From: Maribellus luteus
GTDB taxonomy: Bacteria > Bacteroidota > Bacteroidia > Bacteroidales > Prolixibacteraceae
Reading direction: 5' to 3'
DNA: 64,000 nucleotides
Assembly (NCBI RefSeq): GCF_003576475.1
Contig: NZ_QWGR01000007.1
Span: 6,799-70,798, forward strand
The translations under genes were made by a program, and so were the position numbers. The notes below the pieces were generated by a model that did no database searches, had not been told where the DNA came from, and saw only the letters and a list, made by a program, of their open reading frames with translations. Each line of letters opens with the position of its first letter. The first letter of the stretch is position 1. Shown one piece after another: positions 47,232 to 57,132 of this stretch.

Positions 47232-47242
47232 ATGCGTATATT

Positions 47243-47770
47243 TTAGGTGATATGTTTCAATAGTTCTTTTACCGGAATCAGGTCAAATTCGTTGTATTGT
47301 TTTTCTTTAAAATGAGCAATAAATTCCTTGTTCAGCATAAATAATCTGCTGTTAAAAGTATCCTGCGGAAAGGTGTTTTCTTCCGAGAACTCATCCATGT
47401 CAAACTCCGTAAAATTCAATTCGCAGGCCGATAACTCCCAGTCGCCGTCTTCGTTCATATAAAGTAAGGGAAGCCCATGGGTGCGACAAATAACCGGTCT
47501 TTCGTCGTAAATGGCGCATTTGTGATCTTTCAAAAAAACGCAGCTATTCTCGTCTTTGGTCGCAGGAACATCGTGTTGGTATTCTTTCTCTTTCAGCCGT
47601 TCGCGGATGGAATAAAATTCAACCGGAAAAATGCTGTAATCCATGCAACACAGATCGCAGCCGGCCTTGCACATCATGTGCTTTTGGTGTTTTTCAGCGA
47701 GTTTGGCAGCAAGAGCATCTATCTGATCCCGTTGCTTTCTGTAGTTTTCTAATATGTTTTTATTTTCCAT
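47243..47770 (-). CDS. YkgJ-family cysteine cluster protein
   Basis: 175 residues with the cluster MCKAGCDLCCMDYSIFPVE, CVFLKDHKCAIYDERPVICRTHG and a later Cys (SACELN). The family probably binds zinc or an iron-sulfur cluster; function is unknown. It is divergent from the GH3 gene and cotranscribed with the secreted DsrE gene. Confidence 0.88.
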   Translation of the reverse strand: MENKNILENYRKQRDQIDALAAKLAEKHQKHMMCKAGCDLCCMDYSIFPVEFYSIRERLKEKEYQHDVPATKDENSCVFLKDHKCAIYDERPVICRTHGLPLLYMNEDGDWELSACELNFTEFDMDEFSEENTFPQDTFNSRLFMLNKEFIAHFKEKQYNEFDLIPVKELLKHIT

Positions 47771-47834
47771 TTGGCAAGAGTAGTAAAATCATTCAAAATA
47801 AAAGTAAACTTCTGTGTTTTCATTTCCAAATCAT

Positions 47835-47861
47835 TATTTTTGCCAGAACAGTACAGAACAG
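47835..47861 (+). promoter_or_regulatory. GH3 promoter with ACAGN triple repeat
   Basis: Exact -7 box TATTTTTG (47835-47842), then ACAGTACAGAACAG at 47848-47861, differing in one of 14 bases from 4498-4511 before fucI. The repeat covers the expected transcription start and lies 16 bp before the ATG. Confidence 0.6.
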
Positions 47862-47877
47862 TAAGACATGAACTACT

Positions 47878-50493
47878 ATGAATAAAAAACTATTTCTCCC
47901 GGTAATATTGCTGATTTACAGCAGCGTTCTTTTGGCACAGAATGAAAATTTCGATTTTCTGGATCCCAGTTTGCCCGTTGATGAGCGCGTGGATATTCTT
48001 GTTTCTCAAATGACTTTGGAAGAAAAAGTAGATCAGCTGCTCTATAATTCAAAGGCGGTGGATCGTTTGCAGGTTCCGGAATACAATTGGTGGAACGAGT
48101 GCTTGCACGGAGTGGCCCGTGCCGGTTATGCAACGGTTTTTCCGCAGTCGATTACCATTGCTGCATCGTGGGACAAAGACCTGATGCACCGAACGGCTAC
48201 CGCCATTTCGGATGAAGCCCGGGCAAAACATCACCAGTTTGTAAGAGATGGCAAGCGGGGCATGTACCAGGGCTTGACTTTCTGGTCGCCAAACATCAAT
48301 ATTTTTCGTGATCCGCGCTGGGGAAGAGGCCATGAAACCTATGGTGAAGATCCCTATTTGACGGGCGTTTTGGGAGCTGCCTTTGTAAAAGGCTTGCAGG
48401 GAGATGATCCGAAATACCTCAAAGTGGTTGCCACGGCCAAGCATTACGCGGTCCATTCCGGTCCGGAGCCATTGCGGCATGAATTTAATGCCGTGGTCAG
48501 CGAACGGGATCTCAGAGAAACCTATTTACCTGCATTTCGGACACTGGTAAAAGAGGCAGATGTTTATTCAGTAATGGGCGCCTACAACCAGTTTAAAGGT
48601 TATCCGTGTTGTGCCAGTCCCGATCTTTTTCACATTCTCCGCAATGAATGGGGATTTCAGGGATACGTAGTTTCGGACTGCTGGGCCATTTCTGATTTTT
48701 ATATGTTTCAAACCTTTTCAAAAGATGCGGCTGAAGCTTCTGCTGCTGCGGTAAAGGCGGGCACCGACCTGAATTGTGGCGTTGCTTACGCTCATTTGCC
48801 TGAAGCTGTTAAAAGAGGATTGATTTCCGAAGATGAAATTGATGTGGCCGTGAAACGCTTGTTTATGGCGCGTTTCAAACTAGGGATGTTTGATTCTGAT
48901 AAAGATGTGGCCTATGCCCGGATTCCGTTTTCGGTGAATACTTCAAAAGAGAATGCGAATCTTGCACTCGAAGCAGCCCGGAAAAGTATTGTGTTGCTAA
49001 AGAACAAGGAGCAGGTTTTGCCGCTTTCGAAAGACATAAAAACGCTGGCGGTAATTGGCCCGAACGCCGATAACTGGGAATCGCTGGTAGGCAACTACAA
49101 CGGAATAGCCAGGCATCCGATAACGGTTTTGAAAGGCTTGCAGGAAAAGCTTCCGGATACCGAAATCCTGTATGCTGAAGGAAGTCACCTGGCAAAAGGG
49201 GTAAGCAACCTACATGTAATTCCGGGAGCGTATCTTGAAACCCCTGATGGCAACCCGGGAGTTGCAGGCGAATATTTTGCCAATGCCCAACTGGAAGGAG
49301 AACCTGCTTTTACGCGTGTAGATAAGAATATTGATTTCTACTGGGAAAATGGCGCTCCCGCTCCGCAATTAAACGATGATGATTTTAGCATTCGCTGGAC
49401 CGGCTACCTGGTTCCTCCGCTGAGCGGAACTTACAACATTGGTTGCTGGGGCATGCCCACGCTCGATATTTGGCTGGAAGGAGAAAAGATTCTGCAACAC
49501 AACACCGAGCATCATGCCTTTCACCACGAAAAGGCTGTTAAACTCGAGGCCGGAAAGAAATACAAGTTTGTTTATGAATACAAAAACTGGCACGGCGATG
49601 GTGATGCCAAATTAATGTGGACCATGCCCAACGATAACATGCTTGAGGAAGCGGTGGCCACCGCGCGGAAAGCCGATGCCGTTGTTTTGGTGCTGGGCTT
49701 GTCACAACGTTTGGAAGGCGAAGAGATGCCCATAAAAGTGGATGGTTTTGAAGGTGGCGACCGTACGCATCTCAAATTACCGGAAACACAGCGTGAGTTA
49801 ATGGAGGCAGTAAAAGCCACCGGGAAACCGGTTGTTCTTGTGTTGCTGAATGGCAGCGCGCTCGCAGTTAACTGGGCCAACGATAACCTGGATGCCATAC
49901 TGACTGCCGGATACCCGGGGCAGGAAGGGGGAACTGCCGTGGCCGATGTCTTGTTTGGAGATTATAATCCCGCCGGACGTTTACCGGTTACCTACTATCA
50001 ATCGGCAGATCAGTTGCCGCCTTTCGAAGATTATGATATGAAAGGACGCACGTACAAATATTTTGAAGGAGAACCATTGTATCCTTTTGGATACGGGCTG
50101 AGTTACACCAGTTTCGGATATTCTTCGCTGAAAGTGCCTAAAAAGGCCAAAACCGGTGAAAAAATAATCGTAAATGTTGTGGTTTCCAACACCGGGAACA
50201 GCGATGGCGAAGAAGTAGTTCAGCTATACCTGAAAGACCTGGTCGCAAGCACACCGCGCCCCCAATACCAACTGGAAGCATTTCAACGAATAGCCATAAA
50301 AGCAGGCGAATCAAAAACGGTGGAGTTTGAACTTGATCCGCGTCAGTTTTCAATTATTGGGAAGGAGGACAAGCGTGTGATCGAACCCGGTGATTTTACC
50401 TTGTTTGTAGGTGGGGGACAACCGAATGTGAGAAACTCCAATTCAGTATCGGCAAACCTGACTTTAACAGGTAAAGAGCTGTACGTTGAATAA
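47878..50493 (+). CDS. Secreted GH3 glycosidase with PA14 insertion (beta-xylosidase/glucosidase type)
   Basis: 871 residues. A signal peptide (LFLPVILLIYSSVLLAQ) precedes the GH3 barrel (NWWNECLHGVARAG, TFWSPNINIFRDPRWGRGHE, KHYAVHSG, nucleophile Asp267 in GYVVSDCWAI), the second domain, a PA14 beta domain inserted about 460-590 (GVAGEYFANAQLEG, IRWTGYLVPPLSGTY) and a C-terminal Fn3-like domain (GEEVVQLYLKD). The NWWNECLHG motif is typical of the beta-xylosidase/arabinosidase branch. The enzyme acts in the periplasm. It shares an operator-like repeat with fucI, so it may be induced by the same sugar. Confidence 0.94.
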   Translation: MNKKLFLPVILLIYSSVLLAQNENFDFLDPSLPVDERVDILVSQMTLEEKVDQLLYNSKAVDRLQVPEYNWWNECLHGVARAGYATVFPQSITIAASWDKDLMHRTATAISDEARAKHHQFVRDGKRGMYQGLTFWSPNINIFRDPRWGRGHETYGEDPYLTGVLGAAFVKGLQGDDPKYLKVVATAKHYAVHSGPEPLRHEFNAVVSERDLRETYLPAFRTLVKEADVYSVMGAYNQFKGYPCCASPDLFHILRNEWGFQGYVVSDCWAISDFYMFQTFSKDAAEASAAAVKAGTDLNCGVAYAHLPEAVKRGLISEDEIDVAVKRLFMARFKLGMFDSDKDVAYARIPFSVNTSKENANLALEAARKSIVLLKNKEQVLPLSKDIKTLAVIGPNADNWESLVGNYNGIARHPITVLKGLQEKLPDTEILYAEGSHLAKGVSNLHVIPGAYLETPDGNPGVAGEYFANAQLEGEPAFTRVDKNIDFYWENGAPAPQLNDDDFSIRWTGYLVPPLSGTYNIGCWGMPTLDIWLEGEKILQHNTEHHAFHHEKAVKLEAGKKYKFVYEYKNWHGDGDAKLMWTMPNDNMLEEAVATARKADAVVLVLGLSQRLEGEEMPIKVDGFEGGDRTHLKLPETQRELMEAVKATGKPVVLVLLNGSALAVNWANDNLDAILTAGYPGQEGGTAVADVLFGDYNPAGRLPVTYYQSADQLPPFEDYDMKGRTYKYFEGEPLYPFGYGLSYTSFGYSSLKVPKKAKTGEKIIVNVVVSNTGNSDGEEVVQLYLKDLVASTPRPQYQLEAFQRIAIKAGESKTVEFELDPRQFSIIGKEDKRVIEPGDFTLFVGGGQPNVRNSNSVSANLTLTGKELYVE

Positions 50494-50696
50494 GATATAA
50501 CGACTTTCGGATAAAGTGAACACAAAAGATAGAGCGGAGGCGGCTATCCTGGTCATACCAAACCACTTCAAAATAATTGGTGGTGCTATTGTTCTGTGTG
50601 AAAACTTAAGCTAACACGTTTTCTCCAAAGCCATTATTGTTTTGCGAACAATGAATGGAATGATTAGCTTTAAAGCACATCTTTAAAACCAAACTT

Positions 50697-53333
50697 ATGA
50701 TCAGGCAACTTTTACCCATCTTCATATGCTTGCTTTTTCTGTCCGGCCAGTTGATGGCTCAGCAGATAATTGAAAAAACACCTGCCAAAGAGCGGGAGAA
50801 ATGGTACGGTGAGTTTGTAGTAATGAAAAAAACATCAGACTACAAGCAACTTCCGTGGCAATTTATTGGCCCCACCAACATTAGCGGACGTATGACCGAT
50901 GTGGAAGTTGTGCAGCCAAAGGGAAAGAACTATACAATTTATGTGGCCGGAGCGTCAGGCGGAATTTGGAAAACAGAAAACGAAGGAGTAACCTGGATTC
51001 CGGTATTTGAGCACGGTATGTCAACGGCTTTTGGCGACATCGCTCTCGATCCGCAAAACCAGGAAACAATCTGGGCAGGAACCGGAGAAGCCAATATTTT
51101 CAGAAGTTCGAATGCAGGTGCCGGAATTTATGTTTCGAAGGACGGTGGCAAAAACTGGACACACAAAGGTTTGACAAATACCAATACCATTGCCCGTATT
51201 TTGGTTGATCCGAATAATTCGGAGGTTGTTTATGTGGCTGCCGGAGGAAATGAGTGGACCAATGACAAGGAACGGGGTGTTTACAAAACTACTGACGGAG
51301 GTACAAACTGGAAGAAAATTCTATATGTTGATGAAATGACAGGGGCTTACGATCTTGTGATGGACCCGAATGATCCGAACACGATTTATGCAAGCATGTG
51401 GCAGCGAATTCGTAAAAAATGGAACGATCCGCGTACCGAGGCGGATTATAAAAATACCGGATTGTACAAAACAATGGATGGGGGCAGAAACTGGAAGGAA
51501 ATAAATACCGGGTTGCCGCAGCCAAATCAACGCGGCAGAATCGGGATAGATCTTTGCCGGGCACAACCCAATACACTGTATGCTTTTGTTGATAATTACG
51601 AGAAACTCGCTGAAGATCATTCGCTCAACGAGGAAGAAGACGCCTACGGACGGCCAAGCAGCGGGAGAATTAAGGGCGCAACTGTTTACCGTTCGGATGA
51701 CGCCGGAGAAAACTGGAGCCAGGTAAGCGAGCAAAACGAATACATGGAAGGCATGTCGGGGACTTACGGATGGGTATTCGGGCAGGTGCGTGTCGATCCG
51801 GTAAATCCGGATAAAGTGTATGCGATGGGGCTGTTTCTGAATGTTTCGGAAGACGGAGGGAAGACTTACCGGCGTATCGGGAATATGCACATGGACCACC
51901 ATGGTTTGTGGATTGATCCGGCTAATACCAACTACCTGGTAAATGTAAACGATGGTGGCATGGCAATTTCGTACGACGGCGAGAACTTTCGCACCTTCTA
52001 TGATAATCTGCCCCTGGTTCAGTTTTACAACGTAGGCATGGATAACTCGAATCCTTTTCATGTTTACGGTTCTATTCAGGATCATTTTAGTTACCGGGGA
52101 GTGGTGGATTTGCATCGTGGCCGCGACCGGATTCCGGCCGTGGAGTTTGAGAGTACGCCGGGAGGAGAAGGAAGCATTCATGTGGTGAATCCAAAGAATC
52201 CCGACATTATGTATTCTGCGGGGTTTTACGGAACCATCACCCGCAGTGTGCTTAGTACCGGTGAATCAAAAGAGATAATGCCACCAGTACCGGAGGGTGT
52301 GGATAAACTGAGAGGTCAATGGCTGGCGCCTTTTATTCTGTCACCCCATAACACCGGCATTATTTACCACGGGACCCAGTTTGTGCATCGTTCCATGGAT
52401 GAAGGAGAAACCTGGGAGCGGATCAGTCGGGATCTCACTTACAACGAACCGGATAAAAAAGGAGACATTCCGTATCAAACCATTTTTACGATCAGCGAGT
52501 CGCCGCTGAAATTTGGCGTGTTGTATGCCGGTACCGACGATGGCCGGGTGTGGATGACGTTAAACAGCGGAGAAAAATGGGAAGAGATCAACAAAGGCTT
52601 GCCCTATCATAAATGGATATCACATATGGAAGCTTCGCGTTATGCTCCCGGCCGGGTTTATATGACACAAAACGGAAAACGTGACGATGATTTTGCCGCT
52701 TACATCTGGAAATCGGATGACTACGGAAAAACATGGGAAAGCATTCAAAACAACCTTCCTTACGGACCGGTGAATGTGATTCGCGAGGATCCAAAAAATG
52801 AAAACATATTGTATGTGGGGACTGATTATGGTGTATTTGTTTCTTCCAATCAAGGAGAAAGCTGGCAAACGCTTGTGGGGGATTTGCCTACGACCTATGT
52901 GCACGATATCAACATTCATCAGCGCGATGACATTGCCGTGATTGCCACGCACGGGCGCGGTATGTGGGCACTCGATGTTCGGATTATGCGTGAGGTAGCA
53001 CAAGCTACTGCGGAAGATGCCGTGGCAAAGATTCTTGAAATTCCGGAAGTTTATTCTCCCCGGGGACGACGGTATTGGAGAAATGCTCCCGGTTTAAAAA
53101 TTCCGTTTTACTTGAAAAATGGAGAAACCGTGACAACAATGGTAAGTAATACTGATGGAAAAATTATTTTCAGCGAAGATCAAAACGCCGGAAAAGGTTT
53201 GAACTACGTGAACTGGAATCTTCAGAACCATGACAAAGAATTCGTGGAAGCCGGGGAATACATCATAAAGATAGCAGGTCGGGGATTTGAGGAAGAAAAG
53301 AAACTGGAGGTAAAAGAATTCCGAAGAAGATAA
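50697..53333 (+). CDS. Secreted BNR/VPS10-like repeat protein
   Basis: 878 residues with a signal peptide (LLPIFICLLFLSGQLMAQ). Repeated Asp-box units (SKDGGKNWTH, TTDGGTNWKK, TMDGGRNWKE, SDDAGENWSQ, SEDGGKTYRR, SMDEGETWER, SDDYGKTWES, SNQGESWQT) build two beta propellers, as in sortilin-like proteins. Conserved starts such as FIGPTNISGRMTDVEV and GASGGIWKTENEG, and a final FlgD-like Ig domain (TTMVSNTDGKIIFS) follow the Bacteroidota family. Asp boxes alone do not give enzymatic function; a binding or exported-protease-like role is possible. It stands alone, 203 bp after GH3. Confidence 0.85.
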   Translation: MIRQLLPIFICLLFLSGQLMAQQIIEKTPAKEREKWYGEFVVMKKTSDYKQLPWQFIGPTNISGRMTDVEVVQPKGKNYTIYVAGASGGIWKTENEGVTWIPVFEHGMSTAFGDIALDPQNQETIWAGTGEANIFRSSNAGAGIYVSKDGGKNWTHKGLTNTNTIARILVDPNNSEVVYVAAGGNEWTNDKERGVYKTTDGGTNWKKILYVDEMTGAYDLVMDPNDPNTIYASMWQRIRKKWNDPRTEADYKNTGLYKTMDGGRNWKEINTGLPQPNQRGRIGIDLCRAQPNTLYAFVDNYEKLAEDHSLNEEEDAYGRPSSGRIKGATVYRSDDAGENWSQVSEQNEYMEGMSGTYGWVFGQVRVDPVNPDKVYAMGLFLNVSEDGGKTYRRIGNMHMDHHGLWIDPANTNYLVNVNDGGMAISYDGENFRTFYDNLPLVQFYNVGMDNSNPFHVYGSIQDHFSYRGVVDLHRGRDRIPAVEFESTPGGEGSIHVVNPKNPDIMYSAGFYGTITRSVLSTGESKEIMPPVPEGVDKLRGQWLAPFILSPHNTGIIYHGTQFVHRSMDEGETWERISRDLTYNEPDKKGDIPYQTIFTISESPLKFGVLYAGTDDGRVWMTLNSGEKWEEINKGLPYHKWISHMEASRYAPGRVYMTQNGKRDDDFAAYIWKSDDYGKTWESIQNNLPYGPVNVIREDPKNENILYVGTDYGVFVSSNQGESWQTLVGDLPTTYVHDINIHQRDDIAVIATHGRGMWALDVRIMREVAQATAEDAVAKILEIPEVYSPRGRRYWRNAPGLKIPFYLKNGETVTTMVSNTDGKIIFSEDQNAGKGLNYVNWNLQNHDKEFVEAGEYIIKIAGRGFEEEKKLEVKEFRRR

Positions 53334-53447
53334 AGTATCTTACACACATCAGAAATTTACGGTTAATTTGTAGAAATGCTTCATGAAAACCACTATTGAG
53401 ATCATGGAGTACCATCGAATGCAAATTAGATAAATAATTATAGACGA

Positions 53448-53768
53448 ATGAAACTTGGAATTATCATTGAAACAAAAGAATACGAAAAAGCATGGAATGC
53501 ATTTCGCTTTGCAGTAACAGCCCGAAAAAAAGGACACGATGTAAAAGTTTTTTTGATGGGAGAAGCGGTGGAATGCGAAGGACTGGTTCACGAGACTTAC
53601 AATGTTGATGAGCAGTTAAAAGCCTTTATTGGTGCGGGTGGTGAAATACTGGCCTGCGGCACCTGTTTGACATCGCGACAACTCGAGAGTACCGAGGCGT
53701 GCCCGATTTCGACCATGATCGACTGTGTTGCTTTGGTAGAGTGGGCCGATAAAACGGTTACTTTTTAA
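53448..53768 (+). CDS. DsrE-family protein (cytoplasmic)
   Basis: 106 residues, one DsrE-like fold: KLGIIIETKEYEKAWNAFRF, HDVKVFLMGEAVE, and GGEILACGTCLTSRQLES with Cys pairs where sulfur-relay proteins carry persulfide. No signal peptide. It is the second DsrE-like gene of the window, unlinked to other tus/dsr genes, so its partner is unknown. Confidence 0.85.
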   Translation: MKLGIIIETKEYEKAWNAFRFAVTARKKGHDVKVFLMGEAVECEGLVHETYNVDEQLKAFIGAGGEILACGTCLTSRQLESTEACPISTMIDCVALVEWADKTVTF

Positions 53769-54024
53769 CGTCACGTTTTTCATTTATATCTTTTGAATAA
53801 ATGATATTTTAAAAAATCACTTAATTCGATGATATTGTTGCTTATCATTAAATAAAGTGATAATTCCGGGAAAACGTAAATGCATAATTGCTGTTGTTTC
53901 CGGCGACGGGCTTACGTATGCTGTTGAAAGATTTAACATGAAGATGAACTAACTGGCTTTAATCGGCAACCCGATGTTTGGGGCAAAGAACAAAAACCAT
54001 CGATAATTAATTCAAAGAACCATT

Positions 54025-55680
54025 ATGAAATTAAACCACGTAATCTATTTCATTTTTAGCTTTTTTATCTTACTCACCGGATGTAGTAATTCCGACAAAC
54101 AAGACTCGCATGAAGCCGATGTAGTGATTTACGGCGGAACGTCGGCAGCTGTTACTGCTGCGGTGGAACTGGCCCGGTCAAATAAATCGGTGATTATTGT
54201 ATGCCCCGACAAGCATTTGGGAGGATTAAGTTCCAGCGGACTGGGTTTTACCGATACCGGGAATAAAGAAGTTATCGGAGGTTTGGCGCGCGAATTTTAC
54301 CAGCGTGTTTACGATTATTACCAACAGGACGAAGCCTGGAAGTGGCAAACAAAAGACAGTTATGGCAACAAGGGGCAGGGAACTCCGGCAATGGACGGCG
54401 ATAAACGCACCATGTGGATTTTTGAACCGCACGTAGCCGAAAAGGTTTTTGAGGATTTTATCCGTGAAAACAACATCCGGGTTTTTCGCGACCACTGGCT
54501 CGACCGCCAAACTGGAGTAACCAAAGATAAGGCAAAGATCACATCAATTCGCACACTTAGCGGAGCAACGTTTAAGGCGAAAATATTTATGGATGCCACT
54601 TACGAGGGAGACCTGATGGCTGCTGCGGGCATAAGCTATACCGTTGGCCGGGAATCGAACAAAAAATACAACGAAGAATGGAACGGCGTGCAGGTGGGAG
54701 TTTTGCACCACAGTCATCATTTCGGAAACCTGAAGATCAGTCCGTATGTTATTCCCGGCGATCCGGAAAGCGGTGTGTTACCGCGAATTTCCACCGATTT
54801 TCCCGGGAATAGAGGAGATGCAGATCAACGTTTGCAGGCCTACTGTTTTCGCATGTGTTTGACAAAAACACCCGAAAACCGTGTTCCTTTTGAACGTCCT
54901 GCGGACTACGATTCAACGCAATACGAACTGCTGGTTCGGGTGCTGGACAGCGGTTGGCGGGAAACGTTCCAGAAATTTGATCCCATTCCGAACCACAAAA
55001 CCGATGTAAATAACCACGGTCCTTTCAGCTTTGATAACATCGGGATGAATTACGATTACCCGGAGGCGAGCTACGAACGCAGGGCCGAAATTATCCGGGA
55101 GCATGAAAACTATCAAAAAGGGCTTTTGTATTTCTATGCGAATGATTCGCGCGTTCCGGCAGAGATACAGCAGGAAATGCAGCAATGGGGGCTGGCAAAG
55201 GATGAATTTACCGATAACGGAAACTGGCCACACCAGATTTATGTGCGGGAAGCGCGCAGAATGAGAGGCGAATTTGTAATGACGGAAAACGAAGTGTTGG
55301 GGAAAAATCCGGTTTTGGATCCCATCGGAATGGGCTCGTACACCATGGATTCTCACAATACGCAACGCTACATTACACCGGAAGGCTATGTGCAAAACGA
55401 GGGCGATATTGGCGTTCATCCAAAGCAACCGTACCAGATTTCGATGGGATCGGTTTTGCCGCAGCAAAATGAGTGCACCAATCTTTTGGTACCCGTTGCG
55501 GTTTCCAGCTCGCACATTGCCTACGGATCGATTCGCATGGAGCCTGTTTTTATGATCCTCGGACAAAGTGCAGCGATAATGGCAGAGATGGCTTTGAATA
55601 AGAAGCAGGATCTTCAGAATATCGATTACGAAGCGGTAGAGAAAAAGCTGCTGGAAGCCGGACAGGTATTGAGTTATTAG
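54025..55680 (+). CDS. Secreted FAD-dependent oxidoreductase, lipoprotein
   Basis: 551 residues. A lipobox (FFILLTGCSNS, Cys20) anchors it outside the cytoplasm. The FAD-binding domain is clear: DVVIYGGTSAAVTAAVELAR, LGGLSSSGLGFTD, IFMDATYEGDLMAAAG and the C-terminal GQSAAIMAEMAL. Such proteins are common in polysaccharide loci (xanthan lyase-like annotations) and oxidise carbohydrate or other substrates; the substrate is unknown. It has its own 256-bp upstream spacer. Confidence 0.88.
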   Translation: MKLNHVIYFIFSFFILLTGCSNSDKQDSHEADVVIYGGTSAAVTAAVELARSNKSVIIVCPDKHLGGLSSSGLGFTDTGNKEVIGGLAREFYQRVYDYYQQDEAWKWQTKDSYGNKGQGTPAMDGDKRTMWIFEPHVAEKVFEDFIRENNIRVFRDHWLDRQTGVTKDKAKITSIRTLSGATFKAKIFMDATYEGDLMAAAGISYTVGRESNKKYNEEWNGVQVGVLHHSHHFGNLKISPYVIPGDPESGVLPRISTDFPGNRGDADQRLQAYCFRMCLTKTPENRVPFERPADYDSTQYELLVRVLDSGWRETFQKFDPIPNHKTDVNNHGPFSFDNIGMNYDYPEASYERRAEIIREHENYQKGLLYFYANDSRVPAEIQQEMQQWGLAKDEFTDNGNWPHQIYVREARRMRGEFVMTENEVLGKNPVLDPIGMGSYTMDSHNTQRYITPEGYVQNEGDIGVHPKQPYQISMGSVLPQQNECTNLLVPVAVSSSHIAYGSIRMEPVFMILGQSAAIMAEMALNKKQDLQNIDYEAVEKKLLEAGQVLSY

Positions 55681-55763
55681 GGCATTGTCATGATCTGGAC
55701 CATTGGATCAGAACATGTTGAAGTGTTGTCTGTTTTACTAGTATAAACAGAAAAACAGCGGAC

Positions 55764-56057
55764 ATGAAAACATTAAGTGATCAACAAATCAGGGAAAATT
55801 TACAGCAGCTCGATTCTACCTGGCAACTGGAAGGACAGTTTATAAAGCGTTCGTTTCGGCTGAAAGATTTTACGGCAGCCTTTTCGTTTATGACAGCAGT
55901 GGCTTTGCTGGCCGAAAAAGCAGATCATCACCCGAATTGGGAGAATAGTTATAACCGGGTAAATATTGCCTTAACTACACATTCAGCAGGTGGTTTAACC
56001 GAAAAGGATTTTTATTTGGCTACAAAAATCGATGCGTATTTCCGTCAGATCTCATAA
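55764..56057 (+). CDS. Pterin-4-alpha-carbinolamine dehydratase
   Basis: 97 residues, full family length. [40 protein letters not shown] contain the conserved His-His-Pro and the closing helix of the PCD fold. It dehydrates 4a-hydroxytetrahydrobiopterin; many bacteria use it in folate or aromatic hydroxylation, but no phenylalanine hydroxylase is nearby. Confidence 0.95.
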   Translation: MKTLSDQQIRENLQQLDSTWQLEGQFIKRSFRLKDFTAAFSFMTAVALLAEKADHHPNWENSYNRVNIALTTHSAGGLTEKDFYLATKIDAYFRQIS

Positions 56058-56166
56058 ATAGAAGTAAGCAAAGACTGAAACTTTGGCCGGTTTCAAAGTA
56101 ATAATCCATAGCTCTTTTCGATTCTTTTGCGAAATGCTTAGTTTTGCGACGCAATAAAAAACAACT

Positions 56167-57045
56167 ATGAGATTAAACAAACTACTGCCGGGGCTGCTTT
56201 TCATCTTATTGATTTATAGCTGCGGCGCTCCCAAAGTATTGACCAACGCAAAAACCGAAGCGGAAACCTACGAAACAGCCGGAAACTATGCTGCTGCATT
56301 GGCGCAGTGGAAGTCATTTGTTGAAACCACTCCATTGGAGCAGATCGCGGGTGCTGACTTTGCGAAGGCCGCAAAACTGGCTTTCAAAGCAGGCGATTCG
56401 GAAGCGGCCAAAAGCTGGTTCGATCAGGCCCGGTACAAAAACTTTGCTGATGCCGAAATGTATCAAACCCTGTCCGAAATTTACCGCTCAGAAGGCAATC
56501 TTTCCAAAGAATTATCCGCACTGGAAAGCTATTCTGAAAAATTTGGTAGTGAGAACGCGACGGTAAATGAACGCCTTTTTCAAATGTATGCCGAAATAAG
56601 TTCGTGGGAAAAGGCTAACGAATTCTGGGAAAAGATGAACGCAACGGCAAAGCAGACTGAAAATAACCTGGGCACTTACCTGGAAGTAAATAAAAAGCTC
56701 GAAAATAATGCGACATGCGATTCGGTTGCGACCGCTCTTTTGAACCTGAATCCGGATCAGCCGGAAGCGATAGACTGGCTGGCAAAGAAATATTACCGGG
56801 CAGGGCAGAAGCGTTACGAGGTGGAAATTGAAAAATACGAGCAAAACAAAACCCGCAAACAATACGCAGCATTACTAAAAGAACTTGACCTGGTAACCGC
56901 CGACTTCAAAAAAGCCCTTCCTTACCTGGAAAAGCTGTGGGCTCAAAAGCCGGGCAAAGAATATGCAGGTTATTTTGTGAATATTTACGCGCGTTTTGGA
57001 GACGAAGAAAAGGTGGATTTCTATCAAAAATATTTGTCTCAGTAA
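56167..57045 (+). CDS. TPR-like lipoprotein
   Basis: 292 residues. A lipobox (LLFILLIYSCGAPK, Cys19) is followed by helical repeats (TAGNYAAALAQWKSFVE, AGDSEAAKSWFDQARYK, SEGNLSKELSALESYSEKF, EISSWEKANEFWEKMNA, PYLEKLWAQKPGKEYAGYF) of TPR type. Probably an outer-membrane scaffold on the periplasmic side; no function assigned. It ends at a strong two-way terminator shared with the efflux operon. Confidence 0.78.
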   Translation: MRLNKLLPGLLFILLIYSCGAPKVLTNAKTEAETYETAGNYAAALAQWKSFVETTPLEQIAGADFAKAAKLAFKAGDSEAAKSWFDQARYKNFADAEMYQTLSEIYRSEGNLSKELSALESYSEKFGSENATVNERLFQMYAEISSWEKANEFWEKMNATAKQTENNLGTYLEVNKKLENNATCDSVATALLNLNPDQPEAIDWLAKKYYRAGQKRYEVEIEKYEQNKTRKQYAALLKELDLVTADFKKALPYLEKLWAQKPGKEYAGYFVNIYARFGDEEKVDFYQKYLSQ

Positions 57046-57062
57046 TTTTTTCCGGATGATCA

Positions 57063-57117
57063 ATAAAACAAATGCAGCATAAAAAGGATATTCCTGGTTG
57101 TGCTGCATTTGTTTTAT
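57063..57117. terminator. Bidirectional intrinsic terminator
   Basis: A perfect 17-bp inverted repeat (57063-57079 with 57101-57117) with a 21-nt loop between the TPR gene and the convergent efflux operon; A-runs on one side and T-runs on the other make it work for both strands. Confidence 0.85.
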
Positions 57118-57132
57118 AAATCGGTGGGTGAG